This document shows, one piece after another, positions 1 to 8,398 of a DNA stretch of 64,000 bases (position 1 is the first letter of the stretch; every line of letters begins with the position of its first letter). The DNA lies in NCBI RefSeq assembly GCF_001277175.1, contig NZ_CP012257.1:1240001-1304000 (forward strand), in the 5' to 3' direction. The stretch comes from Cronobacter universalis NCTC 9529 (lineage in GTDB: Bacteria; Pseudomonadota; Gammaproteobacteria; Enterobacterales; Enterobacteriaceae). A program made the position numbers and the translations under genes. The notes beneath the pieces are model-generated. The model saw only the letters and a program-made list of their open reading frames with translations, was not told the origin of the DNA and did not search any database.

Positions 1-559
1 CCTCCAGATGGCGACGCGCGACGGCGACATCGCTCCCCCAGCAGGTCAGCCCGTGGCCGCGCAGCAGAAACCCGTAGCGCAGCGGGAACTGGCGGTGGTG
101 ACGCGCAATGCGCTCCGCCAGACCACCAATATCCTGATCGTTATCGAAAATGGCAACAGGCACATCATCAAGATGCGTAATTTGTCCTGCCAGCGATTTC
201 TGCATCTCGTAGCCGCACAAATGAAGCGCGTCGCTTTTCTCCACGCGCGACAGCACCGTCGCGTTAACGGTATGCACATGTAGCACGCAATTCGCCTCCG
301 GGAACAGGCGATAAATCAGGGTATGCAGGCCGGTTTCGGCAGACGGTTTACGGCCGGACGGCGCGAGGTTAGTGGCAATCTCCACCTGCAGAAAATCGTC
401 TGTCGTCAGGCTGCCTTTATCCTTGCCCGATTCGCTCAGCCAGCACCAGCGCGCGTCTTCGCGCAGCGACATATTGCCGCCGGTAGCGGGCGCCCAGCCC
501 TTCGCGCCTATCCAGTGACAGGCGGCCACCAGCTCTTGCAGTTGGCTCTCTTTACTCAT
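1..559 (-). CDS. mtnB: Methylthioribulose-1-phosphate dehydratase, 3' end cut by window edge
   Basis: The leftward reading frame starts at the ATG at 559 and runs off the left edge after 186 codons. It reads as a class II aldolase-fold protein: the ATGGNMS segment near residue 26, a candidate catalytic Glu75 in SAETGLHT, the metal ligands H94 and H96 in HVHTVNA, and a third likely ligand H169 in RGHGL. This pattern is that of MtnB, which dehydrates 5-methylthioribulose-1-phosphate in the methionine salvage pathway. It diverges from ybdL across a MetJ operator, and ybdL-type enzymes perform the last salvage transamination, so the two genes fit one pathway. The rest of the salvage genes would lie outside the window to the left. 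Confidence 0.9.
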   Translation of the reverse strand, partial: MSKESQLQELVAACHWIGAKGWAPATGGNMSLREDARWCWLSESGKDKGSLTTDDFLQVEIATNLAPSGRKPSAETGLHTLIYRLFPEANCVLHVHTVNATVLSRVEKSDALHLCGYEMQKSLAGQITHLDDVPVAIFDNDQDIGGLAERIARHHRQFPLRYGFLLRGHGLTCWGSDVAVARRHLE

Positions 560-589
560 CGCATCCCCGCAGGCATATCGTTAGCGTTT

Positions 590-605
590 AGACGTCTAAG
601 CGTCT
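590..605. promoter_or_regulatory. MetJ operator (two adjacent met boxes)
   Basis: A perfect met box AGACGTCT at 590-597 is followed directly by AAGCGTCT (6 of 8 matches). MetJ binds arrays of two or more adjacent 8-base boxes when S-adenosylmethionine is plentiful. The site lies between the divergent mtnB and ybdL genes, just upstream of the ybdL -35 element, so it could repress both salvage genes. Confidence 0.8.
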
Positions 606-608
606 TGA

Positions 609-636
609 TTGCCAGAGAGTAGCATCGTGTTATAGT
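609..636 (+). promoter_or_regulatory. Predicted sigma-70 promoter of ybdL
   Basis: A -35 element TTGCCA (609-614) and a -10 element TATAGT (631-636) are separated by 16 bases. The MetJ boxes end three bases upstream of the -35, a position suited to repression. Confidence 0.5.
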
Positions 637-695
637 GTCGGCAACAGACAGATAACACCAAAACAACACGACACCGCGCGAAAGGATCAGCCGTT

Positions 696-1856
696 ATGAG
701 CCATACCCCGTTGACGCCAGAAAGCAAACTGCCCGCGCTGGGCACGACCATCTTCACCCGCATGAGCGCGCTGGCGCAGCAGCACCAGGCGATTAACCTG
801 TCGCAAGGCTTCCCGGATTTCGACGGCCCGCGCTATTTACAGGCGCGGCTGGCGCACCATGTCGCGGCGGGCGCGAACCAGTACGCGCCGATGACGGGCG
901 TGCAGGCGCTGCGTGAAGCGATTGCCGATAAAACCGGGGCGCTCTACGGCCATCGCCCGGATGCCGACAGCGATGTCACCGTCACGGCGGGGGCCACCGA
1001 GGCGCTCTACGCGGCCATTACCGCGCTGGTGCGCCCTGGCGATGAAGTGATCTGCTTCGATCCGAGCTACGACAGCTACGCGCCCGCCGTGGCGCTGTCC
1101 GGCGGGGTGCTGAAGCGCATCGCGCTGACGCCGCCGCATTTTCGCGTGGACTGGGCGCAGTTCGCCGCGCTGCTCTCCGATCGCACCCGGCTGGTTATCC
1201 TCAACACGCCGCATAACCCGTCCGCCACCGTCTGGCGCAACGCGGATTTCGCCGCGCTGTGGGCGGCTATCGCGGAGCGTGAAATCTATGTGCTGAGCGA
1301 TGAGGTCTATGAACACATCTGCTTTGCCGAAGAGGGCCATGCCAGCGTGCTGGCGCATCCGCAGCTGCGCGAGCGGGCGATCGCGGTGTCGTCATTCGGC
1401 AAGACGTATCACATGACCGGCTGGAAGGTGGGGTACTGCGTGGCGCCTGCCGCGCTCAGCGCCGAGCTTCGCAAAGTGCACCAGTATCTGACGTTCTCCG
1501 TTAATACCCCTGCGCAACTGGCGCTGGCGGATATGCTGCGCGCCGAGCCTGCGCATTATCTTGATTTGCCGGATTTCTACCGGGCGCGCCGCGACCGTTT
1601 CATTCAGGCGCTCGGCGACAGCCGCTTTAAGATCCTGCCCTGCGAAGGCACCTATTTTCTGCTGGCGGATTACAGCGCTATCTCAACGCTTGATGACGTG
1701 AGTTTCTGCGAATGGCTGACCACGGAGGCGGGCGTCGCCGCCATTCCGCTGTCGGTGTTCTGCGACGCCCCGTTCCCGCACAAGCTGATTCGCTTATGCT
1801 TCGCCAAACAGGAGGCGACGCTGCTCGCCGCCGCGGAGCGTCTGGCGCGGTTATAG
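696..1856 (+). CDS. ybdL: Methionine aminotransferase, PLP-dependent class I/II (YbdL/MtnE type)
   Basis: The protein has 386 residues, the same length as E. coli YbdL. It belongs to fold-type I aminotransferases. LNTPHNP (169-175), the SDEVYEH segment near 201-207 and SSFGKTYHMTGWKVGY with the PLP lysine at K236 are all visible. YbdL-type enzymes prefer methionine and aromatic amino acids. Next to mtnB and under a MetJ operator, the likely role here is transamination of 4-methylthio-2-oxobutanoate to methionine, the final salvage step. A GAAAGGA ribosome site lies before the ATG at 696. Its 3' end overlaps the convergent ybdO by six bases. Confidence 0.9.
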   Translation: MSHTPLTPESKLPALGTTIFTRMSALAQQHQAINLSQGFPDFDGPRYLQARLAHHVAAGANQYAPMTGVQALREAIADKTGALYGHRPDADSDVTVTAGATEALYAAITALVRPGDEVICFDPSYDSYAPAVALSGGVLKRIALTPPHFRVDWAQFAALLSDRTRLVILNTPHNPSATVWRNADFAALWAAIAEREIYVLSDEVYEHICFAEEGHASVLAHPQLRERAIAVSSFGKTYHMTGWKVGYCVAPAALSAELRKVHQYLTFSVNTPAQLALADMLRAEPAHYLDLPDFYRARRDRFIQALGDSRFKILPCEGTYFLLADYSAISTLDDVSFCEWLTTEAGVAAIPLSVFCDAPFPHKLIRLCFAKQEATLLAAAERLARL

Positions 1857-2813
1857 CGTGGGCTGATCGGGCGATGCCGCGCTGCGGCGTTGCGCCGCCG
1901 GCACGTCGCGCAGGAAGTGCTGCTCGATGAGCGACGCAAAGCTCACGAAAGATGCGTTGGTTAACGATGAGCGGTTATAGATAAGGTAATAATCATACTG
2001 CGGCAGGCTGAAGTTCAGCTTCACCGGCCGCAACCCGAACACCTGACCGTAACGCCGTAACGTTGGCGCGGGCAGGATGCCGATAAAATCGGTGCTGCCG
2101 ATTATCGCCATGATCGATGACAGCGAGTTGCTGGTAAACGCAATTTGCCGCTCGCCGATAAGCTCTGCCGATTTCACATGGTAATGTTTCTGCCCCTCGG
2201 CAGGGCCGTTAAACAGTGTGAACTTTTCCTGCGCCAGCGCTGCGCTGTCAGCATGTTCGCCCAGTCGCGGGTGCTTTTCGCTGCACACCAGCACCGTCTC
2301 TTCGCTAAAACAGTGTTTGCAAATCACCGAATGGCTGGTCACCGGCGCCATACCGATGATCAGATCCGCTTTGCGATAAGCCAGCAGATCTTCCGCCGTT
2401 TCGCTGGCAAGCGAGGTGTCGTAATGCTCCAGTTCGAAATCATAATGTTCGCGAAACGCGCTGACCAGGTCCGGCAAATGGTCAGCCGCCAGCGCGGGCG
2501 GGCAGTAGAGCACGAAGTTTTTACGCAGCGGCGCGCCCTGCATAATGTTAATGGTCTGCTCAAGCTGATTAAGATTATCTTCCAGATAGTGGTGCAGATT
2601 GGTGCCGACGGTGGTGGGCGTAATCCCTTTGCCGGAGCGGACGAAGAGGGGATCGTTAAGCTGGTTGCGCAGGCGCTGTAGCGACTGGCTTATCGCCGAC
2701 GGCGTCAGGAACAGCGCTTCCGCCGCCTTGCTGACGCTGCGATATAAATAGATGCACTCGAAGATCACCAGAAGATTGAGATCGAATTTCTTCAAATCCT
2801 GCAAATTTGCCAT
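1851..2813 (-). CDS. ybdO: LysR-family transcriptional regulator YbdO
   Basis: A 320-residue LysR-type regulator. The N-terminal winged helix-turn-helix includes SVSKAAEALFLTPSAISQSL near residues 27-46, followed by the usual linker helix and a periplasmic-binding-like effector domain. Sequence and position next to ybdL match E. coli YbdO. The C-terminal tail is rich in Arg, Ala and Pro and probably disordered. The genes ybdM and ybdN, which lie between ybdL and ybdO in E. coli, are absent here. Family membership is clear; the regulated genes cannot be read from the sequence. Confidence 0.85.
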   Translation of the reverse strand: MANLQDLKKFDLNLLVIFECIYLYRSVSKAAEALFLTPSAISQSLQRLRNQLNDPLFVRSGKGITPTTVGTNLHHYLEDNLNQLEQTINIMQGAPLRKNFVLYCPPALAADHLPDLVSAFREHYDFELEHYDTSLASETAEDLLAYRKADLIIGMAPVTSHSVICKHCFSEETVLVCSEKHPRLGEHADSAALAQEKFTLFNGPAEGQKHYHVKSAELIGERQIAFTSNSLSSIMAIIGSTDFIGILPAPTLRRYGQVFGLRPVKLNFSLPQYDYYLIYNRSSLTNASFVSFASLIEQHFLRDVPAAQRRSAASPDQPTL

Positions 2814-2961
2814 GGCAGCCTCGCAACGAGACGAAAGGGGATTTTTGTGGGTTATCCGTTCTCAGTAAATAATAGATAAAAGTGATGTTTTTGCGCAGAC
2901 GCGACGGGGCGGAATCTGAAAAACTGGCCCGCCTTCACATACCCGGCGAGGACAATTCCTG

Positions 2962-2998
2962 TAAAGCGCTCCCTATCACAGCCATAGGCAGGAATAAT
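2962..2998 (+). promoter_or_regulatory. OxyR-like binding site with adjacent -10 element
   Basis: The core CTAT (2973-2976), seven bases, ATAG (2984-2987) has the exact spacing of the two central OxyR half-sites. The outer elements at the correct seven-base intervals (TAAA 2962-2965, TAAT 2995-2998) match poorly. A possible -10 element TAATCT lies at 2995-3000. OxyR control of the ahpC locus is established in E. coli. That this particular site is bound is inference. Confidence 0.4.
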
Positions 2999-3004
2999 CT
3001 TTGC

Positions 3005-3159
3005 GTCCGTTGCCCTTTGGGCAGGGGAGTGTTCTAATCGAAGGAACGTCTGCGCAGCAAAACACCGCGCGCAACGCTTTCGCCAGTACGCTGGCTCTGC
3101 TGTGGCCTGCGGGTATCTCAGCGCTCAGGCCGCCCGTTGAGGTGGCTTTTTTATTTTTT
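3005..3159 (+). ncRNA. Candidate small RNA or attenuated leader upstream of ahpC
   Basis: Starting just after the -10-like TAATCT, about 150 bases can fold into successive hairpins: TGCCC/GGGCA with a TTT loop (3011-3023), GCCAG/CTGGC around TACG (3082-3095), and GGCCTG (3104-3109) with CAGGCC (3126-3131). The stretch ends in an intrinsic terminator at 3129-3152. The GGCCTG/CAGGCC stem and the terminator stem share bases 3129-3131, so they compete, as in an attenuator. I do not recognise the sequence as a known RNA family. It may be a free small RNA or a regulated part of the ahpC leader. Confidence 0.4.
3129..3159 (+). terminator. Intrinsic terminator upstream of ahpC
   Basis: GCCGCC (3129-3134) pairs with GGTGGC (3141-3146) around a six-base loop and is followed by six T, one A and six more T. 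It would stop transcription entering from the OxyR-like promoter about 140 bases before ahpC. Confidence 0.7.
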
Positions 3160-3302
3160 CGCGAGACGGCGAGAAACGTTCACTAAGGTTGGCCCGGATC
3201 GGTTGTTAGCTATTGCTTATTGATTTGATAACGCAAACGCATTGGCCTGGGTTACGAAAATTCGATACCTTACATCCCATCGAAAACACGGAGGAAGTAT
3301 AG

Positions 3303-3866
3303 ATGTCCTTGATTAACACCAAAATCAAACCTTTCAAAAACATGGCGTTCAAAAACGGTGAGTTCATCGAAGTTACCGAGAAAAACACGGAAGGCCGCTG
3401 GAGCGTATTCTTCTTCTATCCTGCTGACTTTACTTTCGTATGCCCGACCGAACTGGGCGACGTGGCTGACCATCACGAAGAGCTGCAGAAACTGGGCGTA
3501 GACGTTTACTCCGTTTCTACCGACACCCACTTCACCCACAAAGCGTGGCACAGCAGCTCCGACACCATCGCGAAAATCAAATACGCGATGATCGGCGACC
3601 CGACTGGCGCCCTGACCCGTAACTTCGAAATCATGCGTGAAGACGAAGGTCTGGCTGACCGCGGTACGTTCATCGTTGACCCGCAGGGCATTATCCAGGC
3701 TATCGAAATCACTGCTGAAGGTATCGGCCGTGACGCGTCTGACCTGCTGCGTAAAATCAAAGCGGCTCAGTATGTAGCTTCTCACCCAGGCGAAGTGTGC
3801 CCGGCTAAATGGAAAGAAGGCGAAGCGACTCTGGCTCCGTCTCTGGACCTGGTTGGCAAAATCTAA
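3303..3866 (+). CDS. ahpC: Alkyl hydroperoxide reductase peroxiredoxin subunit AhpC
   Basis: A 187-residue typical 2-Cys peroxiredoxin, nearly identical to E. coli AhpC. The peroxidatic Cys47 sits in FTFVCPTE and the resolving Cys in [10 protein letters not shown] near residue 166. It reduces hydrogen peroxide, organic hydroperoxides and peroxynitrite in the cytoplasm and is re-reduced by AhpF, encoded next. A strong GGAGG ribosome site precedes the ATG. The codon choice looks like that of a highly expressed gene. OxyR induction is known for the family. An ERIC element and a terminator separate it from ahpF. Confidence 0.98.
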   Translation: MSLINTKIKPFKNMAFKNGEFIEVTEKNTEGRWSVFFFYPADFTFVCPTELGDVADHHEELQKLGVDVYSVSTDTHFTHKAWHSSSDTIAKIKYAMIGDPTGALTRNFEIMREDEGLADRGTFIVDPQGIIQAIEITAEGIGRDASDLLRKIKAAQYVASHPGEVCPAKWKEGEATLAPSLDLVGKI

Positions 3867-3867
3867 T

Positions 3868-3993
3868 TTTTTCTGTCGTCTTTCACGCTACAGGTGCGTT
3901 GGCTGCGCTTACTCACCCCGGTCACTTACTGATGTAAGCTCCCGGGGATTCCTAAGCTTGCCGCCTTCCTGTAACGCGAAATACTCGGAAAAA
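3868..3993. repeat. ERIC element (enterobacterial repetitive intergenic consensus)
   Basis: This 126-base imperfect palindrome lies between ahpC and ahpF. Its centre reads CCCCGGTCACTTAC TGAT then GTAAGCTCCCGGGG, which matches the conserved ERIC core used for ERIC1R/ERIC2 primers. Its ends are also inverted repeats: TTTCACGCTACAGG against CCTGTAACGCGAAA. The length fits the standard ERIC unit of about 126 bases. Such elements are transcribed, fold into a long hairpin and can change mRNA stability. Confidence 0.9.
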
Positions 3994-4002
3994 GGCATTA
4001 TC

Positions 4003-4030
4003 ACGGGTGCAGTCTTGCACCCGTTTTTTT
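4003..4030 (+). terminator. Intrinsic terminator between ahpC and ahpF
   Basis: ACGGGTGCA (4003-4011) and TGCACCCGT (4016-4024) form a nine-pair stem with a GTCT loop and a T tract. It would end most ahpC transcripts and leave less read-through into ahpF, giving the usual excess of AhpC over AhpF. Confidence 0.85.
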
Positions 4031-4123
4031 GAAAACGCTTTTACGCGCTCTCATTTAAGTTGCATCGCGGCGTCGCTGCACTGAGGCGGCTTAAATGAGG
4101 AAGCGTAAGCTCAGGAGAAAATT

Positions 4124-5689
4124 ATGCTCGACACAAACATGAAAACCCAGCTCAAGGCCTATCTTGAGCGTCTGACAAAACCTGTTGAGTTAGTGGCCAC
4201 GCTGGATGACAGCGCGAAATCGGCAGAGATCAAAGAACTGCTGCTGGAAATCGCCGAGCTGTCCGACAAAGTCTCCTTCCGGGAAGACAACACGCTGGCG
4301 GCGCGCAAACCTTCATTTTTGATTACCAACCCGGGTTCCATGCAGGGTCCGCGCTTTGCAGGCTCTCCGCTGGGTCACGAATTTACGTCGCTGGTGCTGG
4401 CGCTGCTGTGGACCGGCGGTCATCCGTCGAAAGAAGCGCAGGCTCTGCTGGAGCAGATCCGCGACCTGGACGGCGATTTCGAGTTTGAAACCTACTACTC
4501 GCTCTCCTGCCACAACTGCCCGGACGTGGTGCAGGCGCTGAACCTGATGTCAGTCCTGAACCCGCGCATTAAACACACGGCGATTGATGGCGCGGTGTTC
4601 CAGAATGAAATCACCGATCGCAACATCATGGGCGTGCCGGCCGTGTTCATGAACGGCGTGGAGTTCGGCTCTGGCCGTATGACGCTTGCGGAAATCGTCG
4701 CGAAAGTGGATACCGGCGCTGAAAAACGCGCGGCGGAAGAGCTGAACCAGCGCGACGCTTACGACGTGCTGATTGTCGGCTCCGGCCCGGCGGGCGCGGC
4801 GGCGGCGATTTACTCCGCACGTAAAGGCATTCGTACCGGCCTGATGGGCGAGCGTTTCGGCGGCCAGGTGCTGGACACCGTAGACATCGAAAACTACATC
4901 TCTGTGCCGAAAACCGAAGGCCAGAAACTGGCGGGCGCGCTGAAGTCGCATGTGGATGATTACGACGTTGACGTTATCGACACCCAGAGCGCGACGAAGC
5001 TGATTCCGGCGGCGAGCGAAGGCGGCCTGCACCAGATTGAAACGGCGTCCGGCGCGGTGCTGAAAGCGCGCAGCGTGATCGTGGCGACCGGCGCGAAATG
5101 GCGCAACATGGGCGTGCCTGGCGAAGATCAGTATCGCACCAAAGGCGTGACCTACTGCCCGCACTGCGACGGCCCGCTGTTTAAAGGCAAACGCGTCGCG
5201 GTGATCGGCGGCGGTAACTCCGGCGTGGAAGCGGCTATCGACCTCGCGGGGATCGTTGAGCACGTAACGCTGCTGGAATTTGCGCCGGAGATGAAAGCCG
5301 ACCAGGTGTTGCAGGATAAACTGCGCAGCCTGAAAAACGTCGACATCATTCTGAATGCGATGACCACCGAAGTGAAAGGCGACGGCACGAAACTGACCGG
5401 CCTTGATTATCAGGATCGCGTAACGGGCTCTGTGAAGCATCTGGAAGTGGCGGGGATCTTTGTGCAGATTGGTCTGCTGCCTAATACCACCTGGCTTGAC
5501 GGCGCTATCGAGCGTAACCGCATGGGCGAGATCATCATCGACGCCAAATGCGAGACCAGCGTGAAGGGCGTATTCGCCGCGGGCGACTGCACCACCGTGC
5601 CGTACAAACAGATCATCATCGCCACCGGCGAGGGCGCGAAAGCCTCCCTGAGCGCGTTTGATTATCTGATTCGCACCAAAACCGCATAA
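4124..5689 (+). CDS. ahpF: Alkyl hydroperoxide reductase flavoprotein subunit AhpF
   Basis: A 521-residue NADH:peroxiredoxin oxidoreductase, the same length as E. coli AhpF. Two fused thioredoxin folds come first, with the redox pair C129/C132 in SCHNC. A thioredoxin-reductase-like part follows, with an FAD motif (GSGPAG near 218), the NADH-site motif GGGNSG and the redox pair in YCPHCDG near residues 345-348. Electrons pass from NADH through FAD and both disulfides to AhpC. The ATG at 4124 (MLDTNMK) matches the E. coli start and follows an AGGAG site. Confidence 0.98.
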   Translation: MLDTNMKTQLKAYLERLTKPVELVATLDDSAKSAEIKELLLEIAELSDKVSFREDNTLAARKPSFLITNPGSMQGPRFAGSPLGHEFTSLVLALLWTGGHPSKEAQALLEQIRDLDGDFEFETYYSLSCHNCPDVVQALNLMSVLNPRIKHTAIDGAVFQNEITDRNIMGVPAVFMNGVEFGSGRMTLAEIVAKVDTGAEKRAAEELNQRDAYDVLIVGSGPAGAAAAIYSARKGIRTGLMGERFGGQVLDTVDIENYISVPKTEGQKLAGALKSHVDDYDVDVIDTQSATKLIPAASEGGLHQIETASGAVLKARSVIVATGAKWRNMGVPGEDQYRTKGVTYCPHCDGPLFKGKRVAVIGGGNSGVEAAIDLAGIVEHVTLLEFAPEMKADQVLQDKLRSLKNVDIILNAMTTEVKGDGTKLTGLDYQDRVTGSVKHLEVAGIFVQIGLLPNTTWLDGAIERNRMGEIIIDAKCETSVKGVFAAGDCTTVPYKQIIIATGEGAKASLSAFDYLIRTKTA

Positions 5690-5711
5690 CAAGAAAGTAA
5701 GACACCTGCGT

Positions 5712-5740
5712 AAAAGCCGCCCTCAGGGGCGGCTTTTTTA
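5712..5740 (+). terminator. Intrinsic terminator of ahpF
   Basis: AAAAGCCGCC and GGCGGCTTTT pair around CTCAGG or similar, with a T tract, 20-50 bases after the ahpF stop. Confidence 0.85.
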
Positions 5741-5773
5741 TTGGCGGATGAGGTGAGCTGGTGTGGGGTAACT

Positions 5774-5850
5774 GGCGGGTGCGCTGGCGCTTACCCGCCC
5801 TACGTTTAACTTCACAGATAGGTAGGGCGGGTAAGCGCAGCGCACCCGCC
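5774..5850. repeat. REP/BIME repeat pair between ahpF and uspG
   Basis: Two inverted copies of a REP-type palindrome, GGCGGGTGCGCT...TTACCCGCCCTAC at 5774-5803 and its inverted partner at 5822-5850, lie between the ends of two convergent genes. The same unit recurs at 11514-11590 in this window. This arrangement is typical of bacterial interspersed mosaic elements. Confidence 0.85.
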
Positions 5851-5865
5851 ATTAATCCCCGAAAC

Positions 5866-6294
5866 TTAACGCACCACAAATACCGGCACATGGGCGTGGC
5901 GCACCACGCTTGAGGCGTTCGAGCCTAACAGATGCGTGCTGATCGACGGATCGCGAGAACCAATCACCACCACGTCGGCATGCAACTCTTGCGCCATCGC
6001 GTTAACCTCATCGCGTACGCTGCCGAAACGAACATGGCTGCGCAGGCGCGATTCCGGCAGGGTGAAATGTTGCTTCAGGGTTTGCAGGCGCTGATTCGCC
6101 TCGGCTTCCAGATGCTCTTCAAAACGGCGGATATCGGCGGCGAAGCGGTGCAGGCTCAGATTCGCCGAGCCCGGCAACACATGCAGCAGATGAATAATTC
6201 CGTCCTCCTGCGCCAGAAACTCCGCGTGGCGAATCGCCTTGTCGCTCAGTTCCATTTCAAACACATCGACAGGCATCAGAATCGTGTTGTACAT
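5866..6294 (-). CDS. uspG: Universal stress protein UspG
   Basis: A 142-residue UspA-fold protein matching E. coli UspG (YbdQ). It starts with MPVDVFE and ends with the nucleotide-binding motif [19 protein letters not shown] (the G-x2-G-x9-G(S/T) type), so ATP binding is expected. The longer frame beginning with GTG at 6300 is unlikely: the AGGAGG site is seven bases from the ATG at 6294 but only one base from that GTG. Proteins of this family respond to starvation and stress. Confidence 0.93.
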   Translation of the reverse strand: MYNTILMPVDVFEMELSDKAIRHAEFLAQEDGIIHLLHVLPGSANLSLHRFAADIRRFEEHLEAEANQRLQTLKQHFTLPESRLRSHVRFGSVRDEVNAMAQELHADVVVIGSRDPSISTHLLGSNASSVVRHAHVPVFVVR

Positions 6295-6536
6295 CGTCAC
6301 TCCTCCTTTAGCGGTTATCTACGCGCTTATTAAACCCTGTTTTTGTCATGGATACTTTTATTCATGCGACAAATTTGCGTTTTTTTACGCAGCGGCTTTC
6401 GCCAGGAAAACTCTTAAAGCCGCCGCGCTGGCGGCGGATCCGGCGGCTCACGGCCCATCCAGACTACCCTTGGTGTAGACCAGATGAACTTTCGCACTGG
6501 AACCTGTCTCTTTTTACCGTCTGCCAGGAGGTCGTA

Positions 6537-7769
6537 ATGAAGGCGTTAACCTACCACGGGCCGCATAACGTTAAGGTCGAAAATGTCCCGGACCCGATTA
6601 TCGAGGCGCAGGACGATATTATTCTGCGCGTCACGGCGACCGCGATTTGCGGCTCCGATTTGCATCTCTATCGCGGCAAAATCCCGCAGGTCCATCACGG
6701 CGATATTTTCGGCCATGAATTTATGGGGGAAGTGGTGGAAACCGGCAGCGCGGTGAAGGATATCCGCAAGGGCGACCGCGTGGTGATCCCCTTCGTAATC
6801 GCCTGCGGCGACTGTTTCTTCTGCAAGTTACAGCAATATTCCGCCTGTGAAACCACCAACAAAGGCACCGGCGCGGCGCTGAATAAAAAGCAGATCCCGG
6901 CGCCTGCCGCGCTGTTCGGTTACAGCCACCTTTATGGCGGCATTCCGGGCGGCCAGGCGGAGTATGTGCGCGTGCCGAAGGGCAACGTCGGGCCGTTTAA
7001 AGTGCCGCCGGTGCTTTCTGACGATAAAGCGCTGTTCCTCTCCGATATCCTGCCGACGGCCTGGCAGGCGGTGAAAAATGGTCAGGTGCAGAAAGGCTCC
7101 CAGGTGGCGATTTACGGCGCGGGCCCGGTGGGGCTGCTTAGCGCCGCCTGCGCCCGACTGCTCGGCGCAGAACAGATCTTTATGGTTGACCATAACGATT
7201 ATCGTCTCGCGTTTGCGAAAGAGCGTTACGGCGTTATCCCGATCAACTTCGATGAAAACGACGATCCGGCGGCGTTTATTATTGAAAACACGCCGGGCAA
7301 CCGCGGCGTGGACGCCGTTATCGATGCGGTCGGCTTTGAGGCCAAAGGCAGCCTGACCGAAACCGTACTGTCGAATCTCAAAATTGAAGGCAGCAGCGGC
7401 AAAGCGCTGCGCCAGTGCATCGCGGCGGTGCGTCGCGGCGGCGTGGTAAGCGTGCCGGGCGTCTATGCGGGCTTTATCCACGGCTTCCTGTTTGGCGACG
7501 CGTTCGATAAAGGCATCAGCTTTAAGATGGGCCAGACGCACGTCCATGCGTTTCTGCCGGAGCTGCTGCCGCTTATCGAGCAGGGCTTGCTGACGCCGGA
7601 AGAGATAGTCACGCACTATCTGCCGCTGGAAGATGCCGCGCGGGGCTATAAGATTTTCGAGAAGCGCGAAGAGGAGTGCCGCAAAGTGATTCTGGTGCCG
7701 GGCGCCGCGACGCCGGAGGCCGCGCGTGAGAAAGTCACCGCGCTGATGAACGCGCCGTTGCAGCCGTAA
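6537..7769 (+). CDS. ybdR: Zinc-type alcohol dehydrogenase-like protein YbdR
   Basis: A 410-residue medium-chain dehydrogenase/reductase. Catalytic zinc ligands are visible at C38 (CGSD) and H60-E61 (GHEF), and the structural zinc site at C90, C93, C96 and C104. The Rossmann motif GAGPVG follows near residue 200. The closest relatives are glutathione-independent formaldehyde dehydrogenase-like proteins; the natural substrate of YbdR is not established. The open frame extends upstream to 6348, but the ATG at 6537 has an AGGAGG site and gives the family start ([10 protein letters not shown]). Confidence 0.9.
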   Translation: MKALTYHGPHNVKVENVPDPIIEAQDDIILRVTATAICGSDLHLYRGKIPQVHHGDIFGHEFMGEVVETGSAVKDIRKGDRVVIPFVIACGDCFFCKLQQYSACETTNKGTGAALNKKQIPAPAALFGYSHLYGGIPGGQAEYVRVPKGNVGPFKVPPVLSDDKALFLSDILPTAWQAVKNGQVQKGSQVAIYGAGPVGLLSAACARLLGAEQIFMVDHNDYRLAFAKERYGVIPINFDENDDPAAFIIENTPGNRGVDAVIDAVGFEAKGSLTETVLSNLKIEGSSGKALRQCIAAVRRGGVVSVPGVYAGFIHGFLFGDAFDKGISFKMGQTHVHAFLPELLPLIEQGLLTPEEIVTHYLPLEDAARGYKIFEKREEECRKVILVPGAATPEAAREKVTALMNAPLQP

Positions 7770-7790
7770 TTTTCAGCAACTAAAAACAGA

Positions 7791-7820
7791 AAGAGGATGC
7801 CCTGGCATCCTCTTATTTTT
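7791..7820. terminator. Terminator between convergent ybdR and rnk
   Basis: AAGAGGATGC (7791-7800) pairs with GCATCCTCTT (7805-7814) around CCTG, followed by a T-rich tract on the plus strand. It serves ybdR and may also act on rnk. Confidence 0.8.
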
Positions 7821-7836
7821 TACCGCTCCGGGGCGT

Positions 7837-8247
7837 TTAAAGACGGTATTCGCCCGCCGCTTCCGGCTGGTAGAGCAGTTCCAGCACTTCGATATGCGTT
7901 TCGCTGCCGTCCGGCAGCGGCCAGCGGATGGCGTCGCCCACGCGCAGGCCCAGCAGCGCCGCGCCCACCGGCGCCATGACTGACAGCGCTTCCGGGCTGC
8001 TGCCCGCGTTTTGCGGATAGACCAGCAGGCGCTCGTAGGTTTCGCCGCTCGCCAGATCGCGAAATTTCACCCGGCTGTTCATCGTCACCACATCTTCCGG
8101 CATCGCCTGCGGGCTGACCATCCGGGCGCGATCCAGTTCATCGTTCAGCGCGTCAGCCACCGGCAGACGCGCGAACGTGGGCTGCTCCAGCAGACTGTCG
8201 AGACGTTCAGCATCGAGTTCGTTGATGATAAGGGCAGGTCGGGACAT
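7837..8247 (-). CDS. rnk: Regulator of nucleoside diphosphate kinase Rnk
   Basis: A 136-residue protein of the GreA/Rnk family, the same length as E. coli Rnk. A short N-terminal coiled coil (about 1-50) precedes an FKBP-like GreA C-terminal domain, visible as [18 protein letters not shown] and the basic-acidic beta segment after it. Rnk binds RNA polymerase near the secondary channel but lacks the acidic tip that gives Gre factors cleavage activity. In E. coli it affects nucleoside diphosphate kinase levels. It stands alone, convergent with ybdR. Confidence 0.93.
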   Translation of the reverse strand: MSRPALIINELDAERLDSLLEQPTFARLPVADALNDELDRARMVSPQAMPEDVVTMNSRVKFRDLASGETYERLLVYPQNAGSSPEALSVMAPVGAALLGLRVGDAIRWPLPDGSETHIEVLELLYQPEAAGEYRL

Positions 8248-8302
8248 TTGTTACTCCATGTCATTGAATCAGGCGGCGTTTCGCCGCTAACCAGCGTCCA
8301 AA

Positions 8303-8332
8303 GAAAAACCCTCACCGTCAAAACGATGAGGG
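8303..8332 (-). terminator. Intrinsic terminator of the GntP-family gene
   Basis: Read leftward, CCCTCATCG and CGGTGAGGG form a stem around TTTTGA and are followed by TTTTTC. It lies 70-95 bases after the permease stop codon. Confidence 0.75.
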
Positions 8333-8373
8333 TCCGCGTCAGGGGATGATACTCAGCCTTGCGCGCCGTTTGA

Positions 8374-8389
8374 AGTGAGCCAGCTCACG
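8374..8389. promoter_or_regulatory. CRP-like palindrome upstream of rnk
   Basis: AGTGA, six bases (GCCAGC), TCACG: both inner GTGA/TCAC halves are perfect, the outermost bases are not consensus. It lies about 130 bases upstream of the rnk start and just after the permease stop codon, so rnk would be the target. Binding is not proven. Confidence 0.35.
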
Positions 8390-8398
8390 AAACGGGGC

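Larger units (their letters stand above)
2814..3302. other. Intergenic region between ybdO and ahpC, without dsbG
   Basis: No credible protein gene is present in these 489 bases. In E. coli, dsbG lies here, divergent from ahpC, and both are OxyR targets. What remains is an OxyR-like box with a possible -10 element, a structured stretch ending in an intrinsic terminator (described separately), and the ahpC leader with a GGAGG ribosome site just before the ATG. A 61-codon frame beginning with TTG at 3001 runs straight through the terminator and has no ribosome site. Confidence 0.6.

Noticed and set aside
3001..3186. A 61-codon frame from TTG at 3001
   Set aside because: It passes through an intrinsic terminator, has no ribosome site, and the sequence looks structured as RNA.
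6385..6460. Nested GC-rich hairpins between uspG and ybdR
   Set aside because: GCCGCC/GGCGGC pairings are expected by chance at this composition, and no T tract or known leader motif accompanies them.
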